Positions 1 through 8,448 of a stretch of 64,000 bases of DNA are shown here, piece by piece. Each line of letters starts with the position of its first letter. Within the stretch, counting starts at the first letter, position 1. The translations under genes and the position numbers were made by a program. Source of the stretch: Geothrix campi (GTDB lineage Bacteria; Acidobacteriota; Holophagae; Holophagales; Holophagaceae); contig NZ_JANHMP010000001.1 of the NCBI RefSeq assembly GCF_024609265.1, forward strand, positions 806,001-870,000, read 5' to 3'. The notes below the pieces were generated by a model, which searched no databases, had not been told where the DNA came from, and saw only the letters and a program-made list of their open reading frames with translations.

Positions 1-835
1 CCCGGGCAGTCCGGAAGCGCTGCCCGGGATCCTTCGCCAGACAGACCCGGAGGATGCGACCCAGGGGCGAGGGCAGCCGCTCAGCGCCCTGGGAGACTTG
101 GGGTCGGCCTGCGAGGATGGCCCGCATGGTTTCCGCGTGGGTGGCGCGGAGGAAGGGGTGGCCTCCCGTCGTCATCTCCCACAGGATCACACCCAGGCTG
201 AAGAGATCGCTGCGGGCGTCCACCTTCCTGCCCTGGACCTGCTCGGGGCTCATGTAGTTGGCCGTGCCCATGACGAGGCCGGATTCGGTGAGGCCGCTGT
301 TCGTCGAGGCGACTCCATCGGCCGGGGTGGCCTCTGGTGGCTGGGTCTGAGCCTGCTGCAGCTTGGCCAGTCCGAAATCGAGGATCTTCACGTGGCCGTG
401 GACCGTCAGCATCAGATTCTCGGGCTTGAGGTCCCGATGGATGATGCCTTTGGCATGGGCTGCCTCCAAGCCATCCGCCACGGCCGCCGCGAGCTCAGCA
501 GCCTTGCGCCAGGGTATGGGTCCGGTGGCCATGCGCCGCCGCAGCGTGGAGCCCTCCACCAGTTCCATCACCAGGTAGGGGAGACCGTGGTCCTCGCCGG
601 CATCGAAAACCTGGACCACGCTGGGATGGGACATGGCTGCCAGCACGCGCGTTTCCTGGTGGAACCGCCGCAGCCTCGCCGGATCGGAGGCGAAGGATTC
701 AGCCAGGACCTTGATCGCCACCTCTCGGCCCAGCTTCGTGTCCCGGGCCCGGAAGACTTTCCCCATGCCGCCCGCTCCGAGGGTGCCGACAATCTCGTAG
801 GCACCGACGGACGAGCCGCAGGCAAGGGGTGGCAT
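1..835 (-). CDS. Serine/threonine protein kinase, C-terminus cut by window edge
   Basis: This is a Hanks-type Ser/Thr kinase, which phosphorylates proteins from ATP. All subdomains are readable: the glycine loop GTLGAGGMGKVF, the invariant lysine in AIKVL, catalytic HRDLKPENLM, magnesium-binding DFGLAK and the activation-segment motif GTANYMSPEQ. Translation starts at the ATG at 833-835, preceded by GGAGG five bases upstream, so the kinase domain begins almost at residue 1. The frame runs off the left edge after about 278 codons, just past the kinase core. Any membrane segment, TPR or sensor region is therefore outside the window and the substrate is unknown. Between the TANYMSPEQ loop and DFG lies a 25-residue Ala/Pro/Thr-rich insert. 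Confidence 0.93.
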   Translation of the reverse strand, partial: MPPLACGSSVGAYEIVGTLGAGGMGKVFRARDTKLGREVAIKVLAESFASDPARLRRFHQETRVLAAMSHPSVVQVFDAGEDHGLPYLVMELVEGSTLRRRMATGPIPWRKAAELAAAVADGLEAAHAKGIIHRDLKPENLMLTVHGHVKILDFGLAKLQQAQTQPPEATPADGVASTNSGLTESGLVMGTANYMSPEQVQGRKVDARSDLFSLGVILWEMTTGGHPFLRATHAETMRAILAGRPQVSQGAERLPSPLGRILRVCLAKDPGQRFRTAR

Positions 836-944
836 GGGACCTCCGCCCACTCAAGGAGACGGGGAGCCCCAGAAGGTTACATCTTCAGATCCACTCGGCC
901 AACCGCTTTTTTCCTTGTGGCTGGTTGTGTTTAGGCGGATTCAA

Positions 945-1988
945 TCACAACGTCTTCATGTCCAGGACGAAGCGGTAGCGCACGTCGTTCTTCAGCATGC
1001 GCTCGTAGGCCTCGTTCACCTGCTGGACCGGGATGAGTTCGATCTCGGAGACGATGCCGTGTTCGGCGCAGAAATCGAGCATCTCCTGGGTCTCCTGGAT
1101 GCCGCCGATGAGTGATCCGCTGAGTGTCTTCCGCCCACCGATGAGGGCGTGGGCCGCGACTGGAGTGGGTTCGGGGGGCACGCCCAGCAGCACCATGGCG
1201 CCCTCGACACGGAGCAGCCCCAGGTACTTGTTGTAGTCGTGGGGGGCGGAGATGGTGTCGATGATGAGGTCGAACTGGCCGGCCAGCCGCTTGAAGGTGG
1301 CGTCATCCGCGGTGAGGCCGAAGTGCTGGGCGCCCAGCTTGCGAGCATCCGCCTCCTTGGACTTCGAGGTGCTGAGCATGGTCACCTCAGCGCCCATGGC
1401 GGCAGCAATCTTCACGGCCATGTGGCCCAGGCCGCCCAGACCCACAACGCCCACCTTGTCACCCTTCTTGGTCTTCCAATGGCGCAGGGGCGAATAGGTG
1501 GTGATGCCCGCGCAAAGCAGGGGCGCCACGGCGGCGAGATCGAGCTTGGGGGATACCTTCAGCGTGAAGGCCTCGTCCACCACGACGCTCGACGAATAGC
1601 CGCCGTAGGTGAGGGTCTTCCGATCCATCTCCGTGCTGTTGTAGGTGAAGGCGGCACCCTTCTCGCAGAACTGCTCGAGCTTCCGCTGGCAGCTGGGGCA
1701 CGTGCGGCAGCTGTCCACCATGCAGCCCACACCCGCCAGGTCGCCCACCTTGAAGCCATCCACATGGGCGCCCACAGCGGTGACGCGGCCCACGATCTCG
1801 TGGCCGGGCACCATGGGGTATTTCGAACCGCCCCACTCGTCGCGCACCTGGTGGAGGTCGGAGTGGCAGATGCCGCAGTAGGCGATCTCGATCTGGACAT
1901 CATGCGGCCCCACCTCCCGGCGTTCGATCTGGAACGGCGCGAGGGCAGCGGTGGGGGAGGTCGCGGCGTAGGCTTTGGCGGTGGCCAT
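945..1988 (-). CDS. Zinc-dependent NAD(P) alcohol dehydrogenase, YahK/CAD type
   Basis: This 347-residue medium-chain dehydrogenase probably reduces aldehydes to alcohols with NADPH. It closely follows the E. coli YahK pattern: YCGICHSDLHQVRDEW carries the catalytic zinc ligand, GHEIVGRV follows, and the structural-zinc cysteines sit in CMVDSCRTCPSC with a later C in LEQFCEKG. The Rossmann loop is GVVGLGGLGHMAVK. The C-terminal FCAEHGIVSEIELI block is nearly identical to YahK from memory. The frame opens upstream at 2096, but the family N-terminus and AGGAG ahead of the ATG at 1988 favour this start. It is divergent from the acetyltransferase gene and probably monocistronic. Confidence 0.9.
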   Translation of the reverse strand: MATAKAYAATSPTAALAPFQIERREVGPHDVQIEIAYCGICHSDLHQVRDEWGGSKYPMVPGHEIVGRVTAVGAHVDGFKVGDLAGVGCMVDSCRTCPSCQRKLEQFCEKGAAFTYNSTEMDRKTLTYGGYSSSVVVDEAFTLKVSPKLDLAAVAPLLCAGITTYSPLRHWKTKKGDKVGVVGLGGLGHMAVKIAAAMGAEVTMLSTSKSKEADARKLGAQHFGLTADDATFKRLAGQFDLIIDTISAPHDYNKYLGLLRVEGAMVLLGVPPEPTPVAAHALIGGRKTLSGSLIGGIQETQEMLDFCAEHGIVSEIELIPVQQVNEAYERMLKNDVRYRFVLDMKTL

Positions 1989-2127
1989 GGGAACTCCTGA
2001 AAGCTGAATCTTCCACTTTAGACCAGGGATGCAGAAGGGACAGAAGGCACCTCCGGGTGCGTGCCCGGGATTCCGGGAAGCTGGCGGGGGCTGCATTCCC
2101 TGGTGGTTTCATGATGAGATCAAAGGC

Positions 2128-2637
2128 ATGTTGCCGCTTCCGACCGACCGCCTGGCCATCCGTCCGTTCACGCTGACCGACGCCCCCTTCACCCTGCGTC
2201 TGCTCAACGAGCCCTCCTTCATCGCAAACATCGCGGACAAGGGGGTCCGCACGATTGAGCAGGCCGAGGATTACCTTCAACAGGGGCCACTGGCGAGCTA
2301 CGCCGCCCACGGCCACGGGCTCTGGCTGGTGGAACACCGCGGCACCGGCGTGCCCATGGGCATGTGCGGCCTCATCCGGCGGGAGTCGCTTCCCGAGGTG
2401 GACCTGGGCTACGCCTTCCTGCCGGAATTCTGGGGACAGGGGTTCGCCCGAGAAGCCGCACGAGCCTGCCTGGCCTTTGGCCGTGAAGCGCTCGGGCTGC
2501 ATGGCATGTTGGCCATCGTATCGCCAGGCAACACACCCTCGATCCGCCTGTTGGAAACGCTGGCCTTCCTGCCTGTGGGAAGGATGGAACTGACCCCGGG
2601 TGATGAGGTGGTGATGTACCGGATCGACTTCGCCTGA
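2128..2637 (+). CDS. GNAT family N-acetyltransferase (RimJ/RimL-like)
   Basis: This 169-residue protein looks like an acetyl-CoA-dependent N-acetyltransferase. The N-terminus TDRLAIRPFTLTDAPF is the usual opening of the Acetyltransf_3 group. The segment LGYAFLPEFWGQGFAREAA is motif A, with the Q-x-x-G-x-G/A acetyl-CoA loop, followed by a helix and NTPSIRLLETLAF, the motif-B region. The substrate (protein N-terminus, antibiotic or small molecule) cannot be told. The frame extends upstream to 2029, but the family start matches the ATG at 2128; the ribosome-binding site there is weak. Confidence 0.85.
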   Translation: MLPLPTDRLAIRPFTLTDAPFTLRLLNEPSFIANIADKGVRTIEQAEDYLQQGPLASYAAHGHGLWLVEHRGTGVPMGMCGLIRRESLPEVDLGYAFLPEFWGQGFAREAARACLAFGREALGLHGMLAIVSPGNTPSIRLLETLAFLPVGRMELTPGDEVVMYRIDFA

Positions 2638-2673
2638 GCCTGCCCGTGCCGCGGTGTTCCGGAGGTGTGGGAT

Positions 2674-3183
2674 CTACTGATGGAGCACGAGCAGGTACCA
2701 GCCAAAAGCCGTGAGGAGCGGGATCCTGGGATTCGCCCGACTATCGGGGCCGATCTCAACCTCAGCCCGGGTCCGGTGTGGCAAGGGCTCCCCGGCGGGC
2801 GGCGGCTCCAGCCGGAGCGTGAGGACAGCCTTCCCCTTCATGTCGCGGAAGGCCCATCCGCCCCGAGGGTGCTCCCGCCGCCAACGAAAGCTCTCGCCGT
2901 CAACGAAGCGGAGGATGCCCCTGCCCAGGAAACCGGGATGGAACTGGGCGAGATCAGTCTGGGCGCCCTCCTCCCGGATGTGGACCAGGGTGCTGAGAAT
3001 GCCAGTCTCCCGGAAGGTCCAGGTTCCATCGGCGGTTTCAGCGGTGGCGAAGGTCCGGCATAAAGGTTTCAGGGCCAACCTGGCGAGGACCTCATCCCCG
3101 GCATGGAGTTCGTACCGCGGTTCCCGCACGACGGGATCCAGCCATTCGAGGGGTGGTGCGGTGAAATTCCTGATCGCTTTCAT
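2674..3183 (-). CDS. Hypothetical protein, possible scramblase/LURP-one-like fold
   Basis: This 169-residue soluble protein has no recognised catalytic motif. It starts at the ATG at 3181-3183 behind a strong GGGGGAG site. The sequence alternates short beta-type stretches such as RYELHAGDEVLARL, GTWTFRETG and GWAFRDMKGKAVLTL. This reminds me of the Tubby-C-terminal/LURP-one/scramblase-like barrel, but that is only an impression. It is divergent from the thioredoxin-like gene and its 3' end faces the acetyltransferase. Codon use matches the neighbours, so the gene is probably real. Confidence 0.6.
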   Translation of the reverse strand: MKAIRNFTAPPLEWLDPVVREPRYELHAGDEVLARLALKPLCRTFATAETADGTWTFRETGILSTLVHIREEGAQTDLAQFHPGFLGRGILRFVDGESFRWRREHPRGGWAFRDMKGKAVLTLRLEPPPAGEPLPHRTRAEVEIGPDSRANPRIPLLTAFGWYLLVLHQ

Positions 3184-3282
3184 GGCTCCCCCTTTACCGG
3201 CGGGACACGCTTCGCGCCACTCCAAAGGTACGTCCTGGAACAGGGTTGGGCCTGCCAGCATCAGATGACCCGAGGAGGTTCC

Positions 3283-3852
3283 ATGCCCCGCCCCGCCACA
3301 CTCCCCCTCATCGACTGGAAGGATGTCTTCGACTCCGGCCTGACCTATGACGCCTGGCTGGCTGCGGCGGAATCCGCGGAACAGCGGGGCAAGATTGAAG
3401 TCCAACGAGCGGCCCTGGCACTTGATCCCCAGGCGGCCGGATTCATGGCGGCCCTGCCCAGGCCCGTGCATGTGGTGGCCATCGCCGAGGACTGGTGCGG
3501 TGACGTGGTGCGCCACGCGCCCGTGCTCCAGCGCCTGGCCGAGGCCGGCTCGAACCTGAAGGTCCGCTACCTCAGCCGGGAGCAGCACCCAGATGTGTTC
3601 GTGCGCTTCCTCACCAACGGCGGCGAGGCCATCCCCAAATTCATCTTCCTGAGTGACCGCTTCGTGGAATGCGGAAACTGGGGCCCCATGCCCAACAGCT
3701 GCAAGGAACTCATTGCCCGGGGCAAGGCCTGTGGCGACGTAGCCGCCGCGCGGAAGAAGGTCGCCGCCCGCTACCAGCAGGACCCGGTCTGCCGGGAGGT
3801 CGTGGCCGAGCTGCTGCAGCTGGTGGATATCGCCGTCAGCCGCGAGCCCTAG
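3283..3852 (+). CDS. Thioredoxin-fold protein with DWCGD active-site loop
   Basis: This is a 189-residue cytoplasmic thioredoxin-family protein. The beta strand VHVVAIAEDWCGDVVRHAPVLQRLAE is in the place of the thioredoxin WCGPC helix start. Only the first cysteine remains; the second is replaced by valine. The cis-proline side is present as GEAIPKFIFLSD. This subgroup is usually annotated simply as thioredoxin family protein and its reaction is unknown; a single-cysteine loop excludes ordinary dithiol exchange at this site. The start at 3283 is behind CGAGGAGG. Its last four bases overlap the end of the convergent methyltransferase gene. Confidence 0.8.
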   Translation: MPRPATLPLIDWKDVFDSGLTYDAWLAAAESAEQRGKIEVQRAALALDPQAAGFMAALPRPVHVVAIAEDWCGDVVRHAPVLQRLAEAGSNLKVRYLSREQHPDVFVRFLTNGGEAIPKFIFLSDRFVECGNWGPMPNSCKELIARGKACGDVAAARKKVAARYQQDPVCREVVAELLQLVDIAVSREP

Positions 3853-4634
3853 CGGCTCTCGACCATCCGGAACATCAGGATCGCCCCGGCGGCAGCTACG
3901 TTCAGGCTATCCATGCCCGACGCCATGGGGATGGCCACTGTCCGGTCGCACTGGGCGAGCTGAGCCGCATCCAGACCCGTGTCTTCCGGGCCCATCACCA
4001 GGGCACTGCGGGTCGCCGGCCGCCAGGCGCGCGCATCCTCCGCTTCCCGGGTGAGCGCGGCAGCCACGATCTCCGAACCCGTTTCCGCCGCCTTCCAGTC
4101 CGCCAGAAGCGCCCAGGGATCCTCCACCCGCCACACGGGAATGCGCCAGACGGCGCCCATGGAAACCCTGACCGTGCGACGGCTCCAAAGACCGGGTCCC
4201 GGTCCCGCCAGCACACCATCCAGCCCCAGGGCCGCGGCGCTGCGCAGCAGCAGACCCAGGTTCTCGCCGTCGTAGAGCCGCGGCAGCACCAGCAGGCGCC
4301 GGGCCGCCCTCAGGGTCGCCGCGGAAGGCGGCGGGGGCACCTGCGCACAGGCCATGAGGCCCCGATGGAAGGAGAAGCCCGCCAGTTCCGACAGCGCCGC
4401 GGGTTCGGCCACCAGCAGCTCCGTCCCCTCCGGGAGCAGGGCCCGCGCCGCCCCGGCCGCCGTGGTGGTGGCGGCCACGGACACCACGCGCAGCCGACCC
4501 GCCCGGCCCGCGGCGAGCAGATCCTCCACCAGGATGCGACCCTCGGCGATGAAACAGGAACCGAACTCCGGGTGCTCACGCGTCCCGGCGAAGCGCAGGT
4601 CACGGTAGGGGTCCCAGGGATCGAAATCGGCCAT
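3849..4634 (-). CDS. SpoU/TrmH-family RNA 2'-O-methyltransferase
   Basis: This 261-residue SPOUT enzyme should move a methyl group from S-adenosylmethionine to a ribose 2'-OH in rRNA or tRNA. The three SpoU motifs are visible: motif 1 in DGENLGLLLRSAAALGLDGV, motif 2 in ALVMGPEDTGLD and the knot motif 3 in VAIPMASGMDSLNVAAAGAI. The N-terminal 100 residues resemble the small substrate-binding domain of the RlmB/TrmH group, with a diverged FIAEGRILVEDLL segment. The target nucleotide cannot be assigned. It is transcribed divergently from the hydroxylase gene across a 76-bp AT-rich gap. Confidence 0.88.
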   Translation of the reverse strand: MADFDPWDPYRDLRFAGTREHPEFGSCFIAEGRILVEDLLAAGRAGRLRVVSVAATTTAAGAARALLPEGTELLVAEPAALSELAGFSFHRGLMACAQVPPPPSAATLRAARRLLVLPRLYDGENLGLLLRSAAALGLDGVLAGPGPGLWSRRTVRVSMGAVWRIPVWRVEDPWALLADWKAAETGSEIVAAALTREAEDARAWRPATRSALVMGPEDTGLDAAQLAQCDRTVAIPMASGMDSLNVAAAGAILMFRMVESR

Positions 4635-4710
4635 GGCACCAGGGTAGCCCGCGCTGGCGCCGACGCATGAATCGGGAGTTCTCTACCAATTGTTCATCAT
4701 TTAAAGTTTA

Positions 4711-6321
4711 ATGAATACCGAGGCCGCCATGCTCCCAGTCCCATCACCTACCCGGCGCGCCATCGACCGGCTCCCGACCCACCTCCAGCGCTACGTGGCG
4801 GATCAGGATTACGGGGCCTACACTCCCCGGGACCATGCGGTCTGGCGGCACATCCTGCATCGGCTCACCAACCGGCTGAAGGATACGGCCCATGGCAGTT
4901 ACCTGGCGGGCCTGGCAGCCACGGGCATCGGTCTGGAGCGCATCCCCAGCCTGGACGAGATGAACCTCAAGCTGGAGGGCCTGGGCTGGTCCGCCGTGGG
5001 CGTCCGGGGCTTCATTCCCCCGGCGGTGTTCACGGAGCTCCAATCCCTCGGCGTGCTGGCCATCGCCGCCGATATCCGCAGCCACGAGCACATCGAGTAC
5101 ACGCCGGCCCCGGACATCGTCCACGAAAGCGCCGGCCATGCGCCCATCCTGGCGGACCGCCGCTACGCGGACTACTTGAAGCGCTGCGGGGAGGCGGGTT
5201 TCCGGGCCATCGCCTCCGTGGAGGATCAGGCGGTCTACGAGGCCATCCGGAACCTCAGCGTGGTGAAGGAGGATCCCGAAGCCACGGAGACCGAGATCCA
5301 CCTGGCCGAGGAACGGCTTCGGGCCGCCTCCGCCAGCCGCCGGTACGTCAGCGAAAGCACCAAGGCCAGCCGCCTCTACTGGTGGACCGCCGAGTACGGG
5401 CTGGTGGGTGACCTGGCCGATCCGAAGCTCTACGGCGCCGGGCTCCTCAGCAGCCTGGGCGAAGCGGCCCACTGCCTCACGCCGGCCGTGGCCAAGGTGC
5501 CCCTCAGCCTCGTCTGCGCCGACACCGAATACGACATCACGCGCATGCAGCCCCAGCTCTTCGTGGCCCGGGACTTCGACCACCTCTTCGAGGTGCTGGA
5601 CGCCTTCGAGGCCACCCTAAGCTGGCGGCGGGGCGGCGACCACGGCCTGGATGAGGCCCTGCGGGCGCGCACCGTGAACCACCTGGGCCTAGAGGGCGGC
5701 ATTGAGCTCACGGGCAAGGTGGTGGCGCGGATCCCCGCCCGCGGCGAGCTGGCCCCGGGCCTGGCCACGGCCCTGGTGCGGGTGGAGGGCCCCGTGCTGC
5801 TGTCGCGCGGCGGCGTGGCGGAGGATCAGCCCTGGCCTGGCTCAGCGCTGGTGGCCTTCGGCCGCGGGACGCTGCCTCCTCGGGGGCCGTTCAGCCTGGA
5901 CCTGCCCTCAGGGCTCTTCCTTACGGGCTTCCGGGTGGGCGAGCACGAAGTGATCAACCTCCGGGGCCACCAGGATGGCCGCCCACTGGACCTGCCCAGC
6001 TGGGCCCTGCTCTTCCTGAGCGAGGGCCTGCCCTCGGTGGCGGGGGGACCGGCGGATCCCGGCGCCTGGGACCGCTGGTACGGCGGGCTGGGGGCCTTCG
6101 CGGAAGGCGAGGCCGAAGCCCAGGCCCGGGCCCGCAAGGCCTCCTCCCTGTCCCCGGAACTGGCGGACCTCTACCTGGAGACCCGGACCTTGAGGGAGGA
6201 CCGGGACGCACAAAGGGTCCAAGCCCTGGTCCATAGAGCTCGTGCCTATCCCGGCGAATGGCTTCTTCACGAAGAATTGGCGGAGCTGGAGGCCACTCTG
6301 GCCCAGGAGGTGAAGTCATGA
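4711..6321 (+). CDS. Aromatic amino acid hydroxylase, long bacterial form
   Basis: This is a non-haem iron, tetrahydropterin-dependent monooxygenase that most likely hydroxylates phenylalanine to tyrosine. The iron ligands are His138 and His143 in DIVHESAGHAPIL and Glu228 in YWWTAEYGL. At 536 residues it is about twice the length of the compact Proteobacterial PhhA. About 45 extra residues separate the His pair from the Glu ligand, and a C-terminal region from about residue 330 has no recognised motif. The coupled downstream pterin dehydratase, overlapping by ATGA, confirms the pterin chemistry. The start at 4711 follows an AT-rich stretch without a clear ribosome-binding site; Met7 is an alternative. 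Confidence 0.88.
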   Translation: MNTEAAMLPVPSPTRRAIDRLPTHLQRYVADQDYGAYTPRDHAVWRHILHRLTNRLKDTAHGSYLAGLAATGIGLERIPSLDEMNLKLEGLGWSAVGVRGFIPPAVFTELQSLGVLAIAADIRSHEHIEYTPAPDIVHESAGHAPILADRRYADYLKRCGEAGFRAIASVEDQAVYEAIRNLSVVKEDPEATETEIHLAEERLRAASASRRYVSESTKASRLYWWTAEYGLVGDLADPKLYGAGLLSSLGEAAHCLTPAVAKVPLSLVCADTEYDITRMQPQLFVARDFDHLFEVLDAFEATLSWRRGGDHGLDEALRARTVNHLGLEGGIELTGKVVARIPARGELAPGLATALVRVEGPVLLSRGGVAEDQPWPGSALVAFGRGTLPPRGPFSLDLPSGLFLTGFRVGEHEVINLRGHQDGRPLDLPSWALLFLSEGLPSVAGGPADPGAWDRWYGGLGAFAEGEAEAQARARKASSLSPELADLYLETRTLREDRDAQRVQALVHRARAYPGEWLLHEELAELEATLAQEVKS

Positions 6322-6563
6322 CCTGGATCGAACAGGAGGGCTGCCTGGTCCGGGAGTTCCGGACCCCGGATTTCATCACAGCTTTCCGGATTGTGACCGC
6401 CGTGGTGGAACCTTCCGAGACCATGAATCACCACCCAGATATCCTCTTTGGTTGGGGGCATGTCCGGATCACCCTGACCACCCACGATGCGGGGGGTATC
6501 ACGGAGAAAGATCAACAATTAGCCAAACTCATCGATCAAGCCATCCTGCCTTTCGGTCTGTAA
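6318..6563 (+). CDS. phhB: Pterin-4a-carbinolamine dehydratase
   Basis: This 81-residue enzyme dehydrates the 4a-hydroxytetrahydropterin made by the upstream hydroxylase, so the cofactor can be recycled. The signature is TMNHHPDILFGWGHVRITLTT, containing the [ST]-x-x-H-H-P-[DE] active-site motif. The C-terminal GGITEKDQQLAKLIDQ also fits the family. It is slightly shorter than the usual 95-115 residues because the N-terminal strand is trimmed. ATG 6318 overlaps the hydroxylase stop (ATGA) and sits behind AGGAGG, indicating translational coupling. Confidence 0.92.
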   Translation: MTWIEQEGCLVREFRTPDFITAFRIVTAVVEPSETMNHHPDILFGWGHVRITLTTHDAGGITEKDQQLAKLIDQAILPFGL

Positions 6564-6631
6564 GCCTTGCCCAATGTCACGTGTCTTCGCCCCGGAAGGT
6601 CCGGTATTCTGATGTGTCCTAGAGGAACCCT

Positions 6632-7294
6632 TTGTTGAAAACATCGATCCCTCCCCAGCGTTCCATGTCCTTCGTCGCGAAGGCCTCTCTCCTGGCCGGT
6701 GCCGGACTCCTGGCGCTGGCCGTCGGGTGCAACCGTGATCAGGTCAGCCACTTCCGGGTACCCAAGGAAGCCGTAGCCGATCATCCCGACCACCCGGGGC
6801 ACGAGGACCATGCCGCGCCTGGCCAGGGGATGCCCCCGGCCGGCGGCGAGATGCCCGCGCCCCCCAGGCCCTCCGGCCAGGGTTCCCTGAAGTGGACCCT
6901 GCCCAAGGGTTGGAGCGAAGTCCCCGGCGAGGGGATGCGCTTCGCCACCTTCAAGTCCCCCGTGCAAGGCAAGAACGAAGCCACGGTGGTGGTGCTCCCC
7001 GGTGCCGCTGGCGGCGAGCTGGCCAATGTGAACCGCTGGCGCGGGCAGATCGGCCTGGGCCCCATCGACGACGCGGCCCTGACCGCCGCCCGCGTGGTGG
7101 TCAAGTCCAAGGCCGGCGCCCTGAACGTCTACGACTTCACCAGCGACGGCCAGGCCAAGAGCCGCATGGTGGCCGGTCTGATCTCCACGCCGGACGGGAA
7201 CACCTGGTTCCTCAAGCTCACGGGCGACGCCGCCCCCGTGGCCAAGGCCAAGCCTGATTTCATGCGCATCCTGGAGAGCCTCCGCCTTGATTAA
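6632..7294 (+). CDS. Putative lipoprotein ahead of cytochrome c biogenesis genes
   Basis: This is a 220-residue exported protein of unknown function. A basic N-terminus and hydrophobic segment lead to a lipobox LAVGC, so it should be lipid-anchored. A linker rich in His, Pro, Gly and Met follows (DHPDHPGHEDHAAPGQGMPP), then a globular domain opening with KWTLPKGWSEVPGEGMR. The His/Met-rich linker could bind metal, but that is speculation. The start is a TTG at 6632 (or 6635) behind AGAGGA; ATG 6665 is possible but lacks a ribosome-binding site. Its stop overlaps the ResB start, tying it to the haem-handling operon. Confidence 0.72.
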   Translation: MLKTSIPPQRSMSFVAKASLLAGAGLLALAVGCNRDQVSHFRVPKEAVADHPDHPGHEDHAAPGQGMPPAGGEMPAPPRPSGQGSLKWTLPKGWSEVPGEGMRFATFKSPVQGKNEATVVVLPGAAGGELANVNRWRGQIGLGPIDDAALTAARVVVKSKAGALNVYDFTSDGQAKSRMVAGLISTPDGNTWFLKLTGDAAPVAKAKPDFMRILESLRLD

Positions 7295-8447
7295 GACACT
7301 CGCCTCCCGCATCTGGAAGTTCTTCAAGTCCTTCCAACTCACCATCGTCCTGCTCGCCTGCCTGATGGCGCTCGTGGTGCTCTGCACCCTGGCCCAGGTG
7401 GAGATGGGTACCCAGGGCGCCGTGAACGCCTACATGCGCAGCTTCTTCGTGAAGCGCCAGTTCAGCTTCCTGCCCTTCCCCCTGCCCGTGTTCCCGGGCG
7501 GCGGCCTGGTGGGCCTCCTGCTCACGCTCAACCTCATTGCCAAGACGCTCGACATCCAGCGCAGCTGGACCAAGGCCGGCATGTGGCTGGTCCACTCGGG
7601 CCTGGTGGTCCTGTTCGCGGGCGAATTCGTGGCCGGCATGATGCAGGTGGACACCAACATGTCCATTGAGGTGGGCCAGACCGTCAACTACGTCCAGAGC
7701 TACAAGAACATGGAGCTGGCCGTCATCGACACCACCGATCCCACCTGGGACGAAGTCTACTCGGTGCCTGACACCCTGCTGGCCAAGGGCGGCTCCATCG
7801 CCATCCCAGGCACGCCGCTCACCCTGAACGTGAAGCGCTACTTCCCCAACGCCGAGCTTTCCAATCTGCCTCCCGGCGCGCCTCCCTCCCTGGCCACAGC
7901 CGGCGTGGGCCCCGGAGTCTCCGTCGTCGAACGCCCCGCGGTCACCAACGACAACGAGATCAACACCGGCACCGTCTTCGTGGAGCCCGTGGCCGGCGGC
8001 CGCAGCTATGGCACCTGGCTGGCTTCCATGGCGCTCGGAGCGCCGCAGTCCTTCACCCATGAAGGCCGCACCTATTCGCTCTCCATGCGCCTGCGCCGCC
8101 AGTACCTGCCGTACGCCTTCACGCTCAAGCAGTTCCGGCATGACGTCTACCCCGGCACCGACATCCCCAAGAACTTCTCGAGCCTGGTGCAGGTCGTGAA
8201 CCCTTCCCAGAAGGAATCGCGGGAGGTGCTCATCTACATGAACCAGCCGCTGCGGTACGAAGGCAAGACCTTCTACCAGGCGAGCTTTGGCAAGAACGAC
8301 ACCCTGTCCGTCCTTTCCGTGGTTGAAAATCCCGGCTGGCTTCTCCCCTATGTGTCGTGCGTGCTGGTCTCCCTGGGCCTGCTCGTGCACTTCGCCATCG
8401 TCCTGCGGCGCTCGCTGAAGCGACGCCAGGACAAGAAGGAGGGCTGA
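7287..8447 (+). CDS. resB: Cytochrome c biogenesis protein ResB (Ccs1)
   Basis: ResB and CcsA form the System II synthase that attaches haem to apocytochromes c on the outer face of the cytoplasmic membrane. This 386-residue protein has the family topology: an N-terminal segment after IWKFFKSFQLTIVLLACLM, a second near residue 75, a third at GMWLVHSGLVVLFAG, a large outside domain, and a last transmembrane helix near residues 350-372. The segment GMWLVHSG contains the histidine typical of ResB. TTG 7287 overlaps the upstream stop. The spacing to ccsA is one base, so the three genes are one operon. Confidence 0.9.
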   Translation: MIKTLASRIWKFFKSFQLTIVLLACLMALVVLCTLAQVEMGTQGAVNAYMRSFFVKRQFSFLPFPLPVFPGGGLVGLLLTLNLIAKTLDIQRSWTKAGMWLVHSGLVVLFAGEFVAGMMQVDTNMSIEVGQTVNYVQSYKNMELAVIDTTDPTWDEVYSVPDTLLAKGGSIAIPGTPLTLNVKRYFPNAELSNLPPGAPPSLATAGVGPGVSVVERPAVTNDNEINTGTVFVEPVAGGRSYGTWLASMALGAPQSFTHEGRTYSLSMRLRRQYLPYAFTLKQFRHDVYPGTDIPKNFSSLVQVVNPSQKESREVLIYMNQPLRYEGKTFYQASFGKNDTLSVLSVVENPGWLLPYVSCVLVSLGLLVHFAIVLRRSLKRRQDKKEG

Positions 8448-8448
8448 C

